From Austropuccinia psidii (Eukaryota; Basidiomycota; Pucciniomycetes; Pucciniales; Sphaerophragmiaceae): a stretch of 64,000 nucleotides of DNA. A program made the translations under genes and the position numbers. This document shows positions 34,032 to 45,749 of the stretch, piece after piece. Location of the stretch: positions 1,856,501 to 1,920,500 of the forward strand of contig JALGQZ010000020.1 of NCBI GenBank assembly GCA_023105745.1. The letters are read 5' to 3'. Positions within the stretch are counted from its first letter, which is position 1. Every line of letters starts with the position of its first letter. The notes below the pieces were generated by a model. That model was given only the letters and a program-made list of their open reading frames with translations, did not search any database and was not told where the DNA came from.

Positions 34032-35983
34032 TTCTTGATATTGACTATTAATAGTTGTATATATTCAGAAAAGCTAATCTATTGGAGAAAAATAGAAATA
34101 CTTTCAGAATAGATATCTAGGGCTAGTTGCAAATGAAACTTTTATTGTCTACTTTTATGCATATAGAACTTTAAGTTTTCCCTTTCTGGATACCTATTAT
34201 ATTTATTTTTATATCTTCTGGTAATATTTCTTATTTTGGAAGTCTTTATATCATATCAGCTCACAAATACAAAACATTGGTAGCTGTATTAATGGCAACA
34301 ATACCTTCGATCATTTTTTGATACATTCTATCCTCATCTCAATGCTGTCATCTTGAGCAAAAGGACAAGAGAACCATTTTATTCACATCATATATTTTAT
34401 ATATATATCATTCTTTTTCTGTGATAAACCTTTTACTAAATTTTACCTCTTCAACATCAAATCTCTAATTTTTCTTTCCATTGTCCTCTTTCCATTTCTA
34501 CTGTAAGGTTCATAACTTACAAATACTGAATAATTGTAGATTTTTGTAAAAATTAGTGAATTTGTGGTTGATTGTAGACCTTTACAAGTATTTTTAAATG
34601 AGCTCATCCTATATCTTATTATATTCTCATTTTCAAGTGAAGGACACTACATAAAAGTGTCTTTGGGGGGAAATGAACTTCAAAACATGCCCTAATGCGC
34701 AGGGTATTAAATACCATCATATCACATGAATTTTGGTATAATATGAAAGTATTAAAGGTATCGCATTGAAAGATATTTGGTATTTATTAAGAACGCGTAT
34801 TGTTAACGGAAAGCTATAGTCTCCTTAGAATACGTTTAAATAATTAACTCTGTATTTTTTATATGGCATTTTTTTTCAGAATTTAAACATGGGAAGTACT
34901 TATATAATCTTCTTTCAAGTTATATACCTTAGTTTGAATTCATTATTCATCATCGTATAGCGATATTGGATGATTGCCGATAAATTATATGTTTCTTCCC
35001 AGAGGAATGCATTTTTAATAAACATATATATATAATAGACTTCAAAATACCTATCTTTTAAGTTCTTTATTTCAAGAAAAGGGTCGGAAAATCAATCCAT
35101 CTCTACAGGTGGGTAAATGGAAGACGGATTTAGGGCTCCCAGGATCGATTTGAAATGCACAAAATGATATTTTCCAGATATAAATTGAGCTTTTTCAGAA
35201 CCTTTTCTCCTATATATATCAGAAACGAGCTTCTTGAAGAAATTTGTCTTTGAAATTTGTCTCTTAAGTACATTCTGTCAATACATGAATGATGATATCT
35301 TAATTAGTTTTCATAGATATGTATACTATTTAAGTTATGAGAAGATCAAGCCGAAAGACTTTATCGTGTGTTTTTCTTTTCTTTTCATTGGGGATTGATT
35401 GGATTCAGAATATTTATCATCAATAGTGATTAAATGAACAAACTCACCCAAATATTTTGACCTTACCCTCCATATATAAATTGAATCAAATTTTGGGAAT
35501 TATTATTAAGCTAGCCATTATTCATCATTATTTTACAAAAACATCAATAGTTTATCAAAGAAAGATCAATTCTAAGAAATGAGAGAACGATTCTTGAATT
35601 TCCTCAAAATATACCTTGTTTCTAATGAAGTTTCTCAAAAAACACTTAGTTTCAGTGACGCATAATTATTTACACATAGACCGATTTTTATTTAAACTAC
35701 TTTAAAAAACTTATAAACTTAATTTGAAGACTTGGGAATTGAATTAATAAGGGAAGAGTGGATTATTGTGTGTTCGGACTACTTTTATTGAAGAGGACTT
35801 ACACGAATGAGTCAATTAGTGCGGTCCTGATGGGTTTAAATTACATAATAAGTTCAAACACAAATACTTGAGGCTGAGAAAGGTTTGTGAATAATTTAAA
35901 ATTCAAATATAAAAATGGCCTTCATATTGGATAATTGAGACCAAATAGCTATAATCCGAGTTAGTTAATTTAATGGTAGAATA
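34032..35983 (+). repeat. Repeat X, copy 2, part right of the copia insertion
   Basis: Colinear with about 4160-6115. The last 29 bases (35955-35983) are the first part of the forward tRNA-like arm (TCCGAGTTAGTT...GGTAGAATA), which is cut there by the CACTA-type element. Confidence 0.7.
35955..35983 (+). pseudogene. 5' fragment of split tRNA-His-like arm
   Basis: Acceptor and D-arm of the tRNA-like unit, ending GAATA. The rest of the same unit resumes at 42374 (ATAACTACTTGTGG), beyond the CACTA element. Confidence 0.75.
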
Positions 35984-36021
35984 GGTTGACGTTGCATAAT
36001 GCAGAGTCGTCCTGACGCTGC

Positions 36022-36769
36022 GGCGCTGTGAAATAGTGCTTGTAATTTTCCCCTTCTGGTCATATGCATACGTTGAAGTGTTACAATGCTAGGGTTATGA
36101 AAGGCACTTGAAACGAGTCTGAAAGAGAGCTGGTTAGACCTCTTGTGTTGGAGAACATTCTTCCACAGGTACTAGGGCAAGTCTAAAAATGCCTCTTGAA
36201 TTGAGCCATTATCTATCAAACCATCTAAAAAGTCACTAACTAGAAAATCAATAAATGATCTCTCAGAAAAACGTTGGAATTCTGACAGTTGGAAAGAAAC
36301 TTCCTTTTGTTTTCAAAGTGCAACATGTTTTTCAGCCGTTGTGCTGTGAGCCCGATTGATAAGTCTGAAAGGACTTGTTAGAGCTATCGTGTTGACATTT
36401 TGCACCAAGTACCCCATGTCTAATCAAGGCACATTCCTTTCATATCTTTTTCACCCGCTTAGGATCCCTCAAATAAAACATGGCCACACTATATCATCAA
36501 ACCTATTAGCTATCACTCTTGTCCGTCCCCTCCTGTTTAATTTTTTGGTAGTGTGTTTCAATTCGTTTAAGCCTCCTCATACTCTCGAACTCTTCATCTC
36601 ATGCTTGAAATTCTTTCACCTCTGATAAATTAACCTGCATTAAATACCTTTGATTAATCTACAACACTTATTTTTATCGAATTTTGACTACTCATATTTT
36701 TTATTTAGTTTGAATTACTGAAAACCAATTGATTCTTCTCATTGGTTTATCAACAAGATTTAATTAAAA
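36022..36769. other. CACTA 1 left subterminal/leader region
   Basis: Non-coding stretch between the left inverted repeat and the accessory gene; presumed promoter and transposase-binding region. The ORF at 36356-36625 has no recognisable content. Confidence 0.4.
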
Positions 36770-38610
36770 TGAGGTTGCCAAATCACAATTCTCATGCTCA
36801 ACCAACTGCAGGAAGCTCATCATGACATCCTGATGTTCAACCAATGCAAAACGCCATGTTGGAACGTGATGAATTGATTGCCCAGTTGTTACAGGAAGCA
36901 GAAGCCAAAGAACAAGCCAAAGAAAATCCTTGGGGAAGCAATAATCATAAAACAGATAAAGGAAAGGGGCGCCACATCAGTTTTGAATATCAAGTACGTA
37001 ATACTCCAAAAGCAAGCAGTGGTACAAGAAAATCACAACAAACCAGAAGCACCCAACGTCCCCAAGCAAGACCAGCTTCGTACGTAAGGCGCAATCCAAT
37101 ACAAATGCTCATGCAAGATGTGCCTCCTGATTTCAAATATACAAAGGTGAGGAACTGCTTACAACTGTTTCAAATCCAATTGGCTAATGAAGTTAAGAAA
37201 TGCATTTAGGAAGCTTTATACGTACACATCAAACTTTTGTGGGGGATGATTACTCCAGGTGCAATGCCAACAGCTCCAGACAAACAATTATTAAAAGAAT
37301 TCTACCAAAACTTTTCAAGTGTTGAAGAGGTTCAGAGTGTTGCACAAAACTCTCGAGGTGTTAAATTGATTAACAAAGCTCAAGTCCAAGCTTTACGCAA
37401 TGCATGTTCTAGAAAAAGAAAAATAGGTAAAAATATTATCAACATGCAAGATTTCTACATCACTTACGTTCATGTAATGCTTGCCAAGCTGGGAATTCAT
37501 ATCTGGGCACCTGATCTTGAAGAGGCTCCCAATTCCCTGTACAATGAGGTGTGTCAAATGGTAGCATTGATGACATTTTGACAAATTGCGTGAAGTGGGG
37601 CCTATCAATATATGCAGGCCAACCTTACTTACTGTGGTGATCTGGGCTTGCTTCGTACTGCATATGATCACTATGTGCACTATGTATTGGCCTAAAGGTA
37701 TAAGAAGGAGTCTCAAGACCAAGGATGGAATGAGCATGAGGTAGAGACGAAGGTAGTCCAACAGGCAAGACAAAGAGTAAGTAGTTTTTTGTTTTAAATG
37801 ATTATTGTTGGAAAATCTAATCTAAGTGATGTTTGAAAAAAGCTATGTGATTGGTGTTATAAGTTTCTAGTGGCCCACAATTATGCAAAAAGGTATCAAA
37901 TCATTGCATCAGATATTAATTCGCATAGTGATTATGAGTACAATGCAAAGGCAGGAGTTTATGTCATTAAGACACTTGCCTACCAATCGGAGAATGCGAC
38001 TGCCTTCTTTCGCCAACTTGACTGCAAGACTAAAGATGTTGAGGCCATGATGGGCTGCAGATCCAATCAACAAATTTGTTGGAGGCCCAAGATTCCAATC
38101 ATCTCTTAATTTAAAAAGACACCTAGAAATGTGCAAATTGACTTTTAAAGACTAGAATGGTTTAATGAAAGAGATCACTCTGAAAAATTGATGGCAGCCA
38201 ATTTATCAAAGGTTGCATTTGTGCCAGCAAAGGACCTACCTCCTAAAGGAAAACAGCATCCCAATGAAAGACTTTGTGATCTCTCTTTCAACTACAAATA
38301 CTGGGGTTCAACCATCAAAGATTATGAAATTGAACCTAGAGCTCCCAAGAGTATTGAAAGAGATAGTGATGATGAAAGTGTTGATTTAGATGCATCCAAT
38401 TCTCAACGTGATGTTGACAATGGTTTGTTCAACAAGAAAATAATTGAATTTGAGCAAGGTTAAATAGAGCTTGAACCAGAAGAAAACAACAAGGAGTTTG
38501 AAGAAAGTCAAGAAGTTGCAGGAGATGTGATTATGTCAGATGTGTGGGAGTTGAGTGGAAGGAAATTTCAGCATTTTCAAACAGACTATTATGAGGAAGA
38601 TGAGTGGTAA
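36770..38610 (+). pseudogene. CACTA 1 accessory protein gene (unknown function, one intron)
   Basis: This is a rust-type accessory protein that I recall as accompanying such transposases; its function is unknown to me. Exon 1 (36770-37776) has a Gln/Lys-rich, low-complexity start (ERDELIAQLLQEAEAKEQ), a conserved-looking core (LWGMITPGAMPTAPD, RKIGKNIINMQDFYI, MLAKLGIHIWAPDLEEAP) and HYVHYVLA. An intron of 66 nt (37777-37842, GTAAGT...AAAAAG) falls in phase 0 before LCDWCYKFLVAHNYAKRY. Exon 2 continues through DFxRLEWFNE, HPNERLCDLSFNYKYW and an acidic tail, to the stop at 38608. Stops interrupt it at least at 36827 (TGA), 37207 (TAG), 37579 and 37588 (TGA); most are explained by C-to-T changes. 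Confidence 0.7.
37777..37842 (+). other. Spliceosomal intron in the accessory gene
   Basis: Donor GTAAGT, branch-like 'tctaatctaag', acceptor AAAAAAG. Splicing joins CAAAGA to CTATGT in frame. Confidence 0.65.
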
Positions 38611-39301
38611 ATCAAATAATTTTTACTCTGTTTTATTCTTGATTGTGTCAGATTCTATTTATAAATTTGAAAAAAAATTAAAATAAAAAAAAGAATAAAA
38701 AAGAATAAAAGGAAACAAAAAAATTGGCTTGCACTGCAAAGGCAAATGAAAGTGTAAATATTTCTCTGTTATTGATTTTCTTGGAATAGTTTTTGGCTTG
38801 CAAGTGGATAAGTGACTTGAAGATAAATAAAGCATCCTTTGTAAATAGTTGATGAATCTAGCCTTAGATGAAGCTGATTGGTTTGCGCATTTTGTCAACT
38901 GTTGATGTTGACCAGTGGCTTCTTGAAAATGGATTGATGATGCGAATATACATGGATTGAAAAGTGTAAATAGTTGAAGGGTGATTTCTAATTGTAAATA
39001 ATTCAAATGGCTATCCCGCTTAAATTAAAGAAGTAATTCAAAAAACAATCAGAAAGGTTTAGGATTACAACAGTTGATTGAGATGTCAATGTTGCTTCAG
39101 AATGGTCTTGGAAGAGCAAAAGCAAGATGAACTTCATTAATATTGGACTTCTTGTAGGTTATCTACAAAGCCAAAGAATCAATGTTAAAATCTAAGATTA
39201 CCAACAATTTCATATATTGTTTAATTGTTAATTCAAATGAGTCCATCTCTTTTGTGAATTCCCTCCAATTACAATGAAAACTTCTCTACAATAATTCCAA
39301 A
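38611..39301. other. Intergenic region between convergent CACTA 1 genes
   Basis: AT-rich with A-runs near 38680. Both genes end here, so it should hold both polyadenylation sites. The ORF at 38659-39006 is low-complexity. Confidence 0.5.
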
Positions 39302-42140
39302 TCAGTCCAAATTTGATCCCTTTTTGATGACATGAAACAGCACACTGGGCTCTTGGCACCCAAGGGTCCAGGCTGGGAGTTCGCGGTAGGCTCCAGTAGC
39401 CAAGACATTATCTGAAGGAACTATTTCATCAATACCTGTTTGCCTTAGATGTACAACTTCCAACTTGTCAAGAACATCTTTCAACCATTGTGCTCCATCC
39501 CAATTGCTCTTTGCTACGTTCAGGTGCTTGACAATCAGTAGTTTATCATTTGGCCCATCATAGACTACCTTTAGAATATGAATCACAATGCTACAACGGA
39601 TCTCACCTGCAGATATATATTGAATCATATTGTTAGGTTTTGAATTACCAATAAGATAGCCCCTTCTCATTATTGTTGATGATTCTTTTGCATAGTTTAG
39701 CAATACCGCTACGCCGTCTGGGTGAGGAATTTGAGAGTAATTGCGTAGGTTGGGTGTTTTTTTTTTGCAAATGCGATAGAATATTCAGGTACCTGCTGTG
39801 ATCCATCTCAAAATCAACTTCATTACTCTCTTTATTTTGTTCAGACACCTCCCATTTGTTTTTTCCCATTAACCTTTGCCATTGGCAAAATGATTTCATT
39901 ATTGTTACACCAAATTTACCTTGAAAAAAGAAACAGTCAACCCAGAGCCTCTCACTTCCCACCGATTTTGACTTACCAATTTGGCAACTAGTTGTGATAC
40001 GCTGAAGCATACCATTTAATCTCTCCCCAGAAGATTCTGAAACACCTATCAATGGGCCCCAATGCCTGAGCTGACTTTCAATATGTAAGGCATAGTGATG
40101 ATTCGGGTTGACTGCATAACCTTGGAAAAGTGATTTTGACGAATTGAAATACTTTTGATATTCCTCTGTAAAACGTGAGCAATCAGAACTTGTGATTGAT
40201 TGAGACTCCAAGATATGTGTGCATGCTACCAATGCACAAAAGTTGTCAACCAAGAGGCACATTTTTGTGGCTTCATTTGGACTGTTACTTAATCACTCAA
40301 GATCGCCGATGATATTATCAATGGCTGCTAAAGGTAAGTATATTGCAAAAAGTGAGTGCCATTCACTTCCCTTTATCTTCCCCTCTTTTGCCTGTCCAAG
40401 CCAATGAGGAATGCGAGTAACACCAAATGGAACAGTAATGTTCCTGAATGCAGACATCATCTTGTGTGCTTGGTCCCTTGACAGACCTACCAGGCCTGAA
40501 GTATTGCCATCCTGCATCTCAAAGTTGTCTTCTGTATCATGATCATCAGTTTTGTTTTCATCTTGTACAAGTTTTTCCAAATCCCATCTCCATTGATTAC
40601 GAAAATGGTGTTGAAGTATTCCTTCAAAGCAATTGTGCATGATACCCAGTGGTATCTGTTGCACAGGATCCCAATAATGCAAACAGTTAAGCTCTGACCA
40701 CCTAATTCCTGTTTTCTTAACCATCCTGGTGCGTTCCATCTCATTCCTAAGGTCTTTAAATTGATGTGAACAGTCTTTAACAATTTGTTTTTGGCATAGT
40801 CTTCCCAATTTGAGCTGTTGAATATTGGCCTTTGAACATTTGCACCAAGAAAAAAACACAAGTAGCCGAGTGGGAAGCAAAACCTGCTACTTTGTGATTT
40901 GCTACCAAATCTCCAATTAAACAACCCAACTGGACAGCCACCTTGCGACCCTTAGGATATCATGGGGTCTGGATCATAATACCTTCATCAAGAAGAGCTA
41001 TTTAATCAACAAAAACTTTTAAGATGTTATTGATAGTCACCATATTTGGTTGTGTGGGTTCTGGAACCAGGCCTGAAAGAAAAGTGTTGTGCATCTTCCA
41101 TCAACTGGTTGGTGGAAGGTTGAGGCAGTTTAGAGCTAAAACTCCAAGGGCTACTTGCTTTCCAGCTGCCTTGTTTGAAAGACAATTAAACCAATCAGTA
41201 AACAAGCTGAACACCAACTCTAGCTTTGTTGAGTTTTGACTTTTATGGTATTGGAGGTAGAGCACCTCCCATTCAGGTGAGTGTTGGTAATCATAAATAG
41301 AATTGCTTGTTGTAATTAAAGATTTTTGCCAATCTTCAATTTATTTCTCAGCTTGAGGAAGAAACCATCTGAGCCAATTTGAGAAATCTTTTGTGACATA
41401 CACTGAAAATGGCCTTCTCTTTTGGTGATTTTGTTGAGATCTAGAATAATGAATGGAGATCCTTCGAAGGTGAGTTAGAGGTCTAATGAAATGGACAGGA
41501 TGAAACAAAAGAATGCCACATGGAAGAGATGCTTGGAAGTTCTTGTATCGGCAGTCATGAGGAGCTGTTTCAAAATCATAGGTGGCATAGCATCTTGGAC
41601 AACAAACATATTGAAAAAGCTTGGGAGTAAGGTTGAACTTCTTAACGACAGTCCGCACATCCTTTGGAATCTGTGGCTGAATATACTCACTATTATTGAG
41701 TCGTCTTGAAAGGTTGACAATATAAATGAGATACCTTTGAGAAACTTGACACTTCTCTCGGCTCATCCCACCAACAACATATAACCATGCAATAAAGAAA
41801 AGCAGAAGGCCTAATTTATCAAAAGTAGAAAATAAGCAGAGTAATTCAAACTAAAATATCCAAACAACTTACGACACAATCCCACAAAGGTATTTTCAGT
41901 ACAATTATCTGGTTTACTGCTTTTTTGACTTTGATCTGATGGATTCTGACCCTCCTTTGACTTGCTATGGTCCTATAGGGTAGTTTTTGAGATTATATTG
42001 GATATGATTTGAACAGATTGACAATGTTTAGCCCAATGTCAATTACAAGTCCTCCAAGAAACAACAACACCACGAGTTTTCTTGCCGTTTTGGTTGGTAA
42101 AAACAAATTCAATGCACTGAGGGAAATCACAAACTTCCAT
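39302..42140 (-). pseudogene. CACTA 1 transposase (Tnp2/Plavaka-like)
   Basis: It would cut and rejoin the element ends in the nucleus. From Met at 42140 the frame starts with a Cys/His cluster (CDFPQC, then HWAKHC) and continues with YVCCPRCYATYDFE and CGILLF, a second Cys-rich part (about 41650-41550). Then come FSLFTDWFNC and LALNCLNLPP (about 41240-41120), GIRWSELNCLHYWDP and GIMHNCFEGILQHHFR (about 40720-40600), NHHYALHIE and GPLIGVSESSGERLNGML (about 40120-40010), and a C-terminal part to 39302. These blocks follow the order I know from rust Tnp2-like proteins. Several stops and frameshifts break it, for example TGA in LPPTS-stop-WKM where Arg fits. Confidence 0.8.
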
Positions 42141-42321
42141 TTCAATGGTTAAAAATTAATTTTTAAAAGAAAAAAATAAAATGTGGTTTTGAAAAAAAAA
42201 GGTGATGGTAATTTGTTAAAAATAACAGTAAATGTAATGTCAAAAAAAAGAAAAAGTAAGGATATTTTGAGCAGAGAGAAATGAAACTAATTCCAATGAA
42301 ACAAGTTTGGTACTAGCACAT

Positions 42322-42373
42322 GCAGGGTCAGGATGACGTTGCATAATGCAACGTCAGCTGCTTTCCTATAGTG
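42322..42373 (-). repeat. CACTA 1 right terminal inverted repeat with 23-nt palindrome
   Basis: Minus strand: CACTATAGGAAAGCAGCTGACG... It includes at 42334-42356 the palindrome TGACGTTGCAT-A-ATGCAACGTCA (11-bp arms). The left terminal repeat (35984-36021) keeps one arm and the following GTCCTGAC. Confidence 0.8.
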
Positions 42374-42648
42374 ATAACTACTTGTGGTGCATCAATGGAA
42401 AAACTAAATATCATTGATTGCATGAAAAGCTGATGATGGGGGTTTCACTCCCTCACTCAGACTTTTTTATCTCAAATTCCATTCCAAATTCAACTCACTG
42501 AGACTCTGAAAATTTTGAATGAAAGTTTTGACTTTCATCTAAAAAGAGATTTCAAATAGAATAAGTCCCAGTGAGGGGGTCAAACCCCCTTTATCAGCTT
42601 TTCATGCAATCAATTATATTTAGTTTTTTTCATTGATGAAACGCACAC
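42374..42648. repeat. Second locus of the head-to-head tRNA-His-like pair (both arms cut)
   Basis: It resumes the forward arm at 42374 (ATAACTACTTGTGGTGCATC...), ends that arm at ACTCAGAC followed by six T (about 42463), keeps the same 100-bp spacer ('ctcactgagactctgaaaattttgaatgaaag') as 6198-6299, and continues into the reverse arm (from about 42565) until it is cut near the anticodon at about 42648. Both arms carry extra mutations in the B-box region, so this copy looks inactive. Confidence 0.75.
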
Positions 42649-43479
42649 CACCACTAAGATGCTGACGTAATCAATTGTACGTCGCACTGACCTAAAGCCT
42701 GACCTAAGCTTCCGTTTTCATGCTGTGATTTGCGCCACAAATACAACATTCCCTTTGCTTTCAATATTCCCACTGGTTCATCCCAAACGCCCTTTCTTTT
42801 AACAAAAAGCTTTTTTCCATTTCATTCTTCCCTTTTGTCACAGATCTTTTTTTCAAGACACAAATATGCAAGTTTTCTCAAAAAGGTAAAAAATTCCCTT
42901 TATTTTTAAATTTGACTGAAACCCCCTTCTGATTCGCCTTTCAATTTTACCACAGATCCTTGTCCAAAACTAATCAGATGAGAATTCATCAAACAGGATT
43001 TAATTTCCTACTCAGTAAAATAAATTAAAAATCATTGCATTCAGTCACTTTCAAATCTCTGAATCATGTTTTGAAATACCCATTATTCATTTTTTTAATC
43101 TAAAACAATGCATAGAAAAGTTGGAATACCTTTGTTCTTGGGAAATCTATTTCATAAACCTTTTCATTGTGACTGATGATTTCTTGCTTCCCTCACCCAA
43201 TTATTTCTCCCTTGTCTTCAAAATCCATTGCCTCATGCTTTATATTGCTTTGATTCTAATCATTTTTGGTCTTATTAGTGTATACACTTATCTCTTGAAA
43301 ATCGCTTACTTTCCATTTCTCTATTTATATAATTTCATTCTCTATATATACTATTTTTTCTCTTATATCTATTTCTTATTCTCAGGGAACTCAAAAAACA
43401 GTTTGACACTATACAATAGCACCCCAATCCCACATTTGATTTGCTTATTCATTGATATTACTTATGAATTTCAGTTCCC

Positions 43480-43656
43480 ACAGCAACTCAGCCACCAATC
43501 ACCCTTCTTCTCCATCTCTCCCACCTGATCTCAATGAGCCATTCAATATACAAGCCAACCATATCAGAAATCTTGAAGAACAAGTGAATGCCCGTGATAG
43601 ATCAATATAAGGACTACTGTCTCAAGTAACCAATATGAACATCCAAAACCAAGCTC
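43480..43656 (+). pseudogene. CACTA 2 accessory-gene fragment
   Basis: Reads LPPDLNEPFNIQANHIRNLEEQVNARDRSI-stop-GLLSQVTNM... in pieces, an acidic, coiled-coil-like start analogous in position to the accessory gene at 36770. It is cut by the LTR beginning near 43657. The ORF at 43121-43528 upstream is hydrophobic and lies in the leader; I do not call it. Confidence 0.4.
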
Positions 43657-44101
43657 TGATGTTGTGGTATTCCATACCATTAGTACCAATTTCAAGCTTA
43701 CCAATAAAACAAAAGAAAAAAATGATAATAAAACAAATTAAGCAAAACATATTTACACATTACAACTACTGATTTCAAACAGAAATATACAATACAAAGC
43801 CTCAAGATCTTAGCAAAACACTATAGTATCAAAGTATTTATCCACCTTATTGCATCATCAATAACAAATTATGCAATTAACAGGAGTTAATCTAAATAAA
43901 GGTATATGAAGATGCACCACAGCATCAGAGCTGAATTTTCCCCACCTTTATTCAATTGAAAGAAGAAATACCTCAAGGCTATGCATAAAATTACAATATA
44001 TTTTCCAAGAACAAATGCTTCCTTAGTAATAATAACACACATCAAACTTGATAGAAATGATGAAATCTCCATATGAAATGATACAATACTAAAAATAAAA
44101 C

Positions 44102-44500
44102 CACCAGCATAATTCTCTCAGAACATATGTAAAAAATAGAAACAAAAATACTTTCCCCACCTTCAAGAAAACATCACCAGCCTAATTATCTCAAAGACAT
44201 CACATGATTTTGATAAGAAACAGAAACACCAGCATAATTTTCTCATATATATCATATTACTAGAAGAAATTTCAATTGTCAGGAGCTGTATTTTCTCCAC
44301 TTTCTTGGAAAAAAGAAAATCCCACCAGCCAAATTATGTTAAACACATCACATGATTTTGATAAGAAAATGCATCACCAGCATAATTATCTCAGAAAACG
44401 TGTAACAAAGTCATTAAGAATGAAAATGTCACCAGCAAAATTATCTCAAATACATCACATGATTTTGATAAGAAAAAGCACCACCAGCATAATTCTCCCA
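44102..44500 (+). repeat. CACCAGC tandem array
   Basis: CACCAGC followed by A/T-rich 'aattatctca' recurs at about 44102, 44175, 44227, 44323, 44375, 44430 and 44482, with 'acatcacatgattttgataagaaa' between several of them. Spacing alternates around 52 and 55-96 bp. Confidence 0.75.
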
Positions 44501-44727
44501 GCAAACATGCTGCTACACCAAAACTACACGTCTCACCAGCTAAAACCTCTCAACTATTATTTTTTCTAAGTACCCTATTTTGAGAAGCTCTATGGAGGCC
44601 CAAAAGCTATAAACAGATGTCCTCTCTCCCTCATTTTCCCATCATCATGGAAGAAATTCCCACTATCCAGGATAACCACCATCCCTGAACTAGCAGGATA
44701 TCTAGAATAGTAGTAGTGTTTTAGTAG

Positions 44728-44985
44728 CCAAAAGCTCAGTAGCCTTGCTCAGTAAGCTTAGTATTAATGAAGAATAGTAGTATAACTGTAGTAAAAGCTC
44801 AGTAGCCTTGCTCAGTAAGCTTAGTATTAGTGAGGAATAGTAGTATAACCATAGTAAAAGCTCAGTAGCTTAGTATTAGTGTAGAATAGTAGTATAACCG
44901 TAGTAAAAAATCTCAGTAGCTTATTATTGTTAAGGAAATAGTAGTATAGCCATAGTTAAAGCTTAGTAGCCTTACTCAAAAGCTT
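44728..44985 (+). repeat. CTCAGTAG tandem array
   Basis: Five units of about 50-65 bp built on 'aaagctcagtagccttgctcagtaagcttagtattagtgaagaatagtagtataac', starting near 44731, 44793, 44857, 44908 and 44959. Confidence 0.8.
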
Positions 44986-45749
44986 AGTGTTATTAACAGA
45001 AAAAGTAGTAGTGATATAAACTCAGTATTAAAAAAAATCCTCAAAGAATCAAATCCAGTAGCCTTACTATTAGTACTCATATCAAAAAAAATCATTATAA
45101 TCAACATAAAACCATAAAAAAAGATATATTCTTATCATTCTTATTAAAAAAAAATATTCTTATTAGTTTTATTAAAATAACAGAAAGCCAAAACATATAT
45201 ATATATATATTATCATCACTTTTATTAAAATCAAATGAAAAAATCTTGGTGTTTATTTTATCAGAAATTTTGAATCAGAGTTTTTACTGTAGTGTTATTG
45301 ATAGGTCTGATTTAGAGACTGCTGATAAGTCTTCTCTATCTGTTAAAGCCACAAATCTTATTTTATTTTGTGAATCTCTGTAGGATGACTATTCAGTATT
45401 ATTTAGAGGGGCAGCTAATACACCTTGGCACCCATGGTTATGGGAAAATTCTGAAATTCAAAACAGGCTTACCAATAATTTCCCCCTCAAGGTACTACCT
45501 TATTTCATCCCACATCAAAAGGAGTTCCCACAAAGTCCTCTGTAAAAACTAAAGAGAAAGAAAAAAAACACCTTGTCATAAAAGAAAAGCTTAAATAAAA
45601 CAAATCATCCAATATCAAGTCAAGCATCTGGATGCTTGAAGAAAGATTTAATCAAAGAAATTAGAAAAAAATGATTAAAAAAGAAACACATCACGTCAAA
45701 TATTATTGTGGAACCCTTTGAAGAAAGTGAAGTGGCCCATTGTTTAATC

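Larger units (their letters stand above)
35984..42373. mobile_element. CACTA-type (Plavaka-like) DNA transposon 1, about 6.4 kb
   Basis: Imperfect terminal inverted repeats are 35984-36021 and 42322-42359, 31 of 38 bases matching. The right terminus continues outward to ...CTATAGTG, that is CACTATAG on the minus strand, the hallmark end of CACTA elements; the left end lacks those last bases. ATA stands on both sides (35981-35983 and 42374-42376), a 3-bp target duplication as expected. It carries two convergent genes: an accessory gene on + (36770-38610) and a Tnp2/Plavaka-like transposase on - (42140-39302), both with stops. It split the forward tRNA-like arm of repeat X copy 2. Confidence 0.8.
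43657..45532 (+). mobile_element. Tandem-repeat LTR, copy 1 (probable solo LTR)
   Basis: It shares its first bases (TATTCCATACC), its 'gctctatggaggcccaaaagctataaa' middle and its end ('gctaatacacctt', 'aataatttccccctcaaggtact', ...CACA) with the LTR at 53834-55842. The exact start is uncertain (43657-43663) and I see no clean target duplication. It contains two tandem arrays, listed separately. Confidence 0.6.

Noticed and set aside
43121..43528. 135-codon hydrophobic ORF as a membrane protein
   Set aside because: Low-complexity Phe/Tyr/Ile-rich translation of an AT-rich CACTA leader; no conserved counterpart in CACTA 1.
44102..44985. CRISPR-like regular repeats
   Set aside because: Units are degenerate tandem repeats without unique spacers of constant length, inside a eukaryotic LTR.
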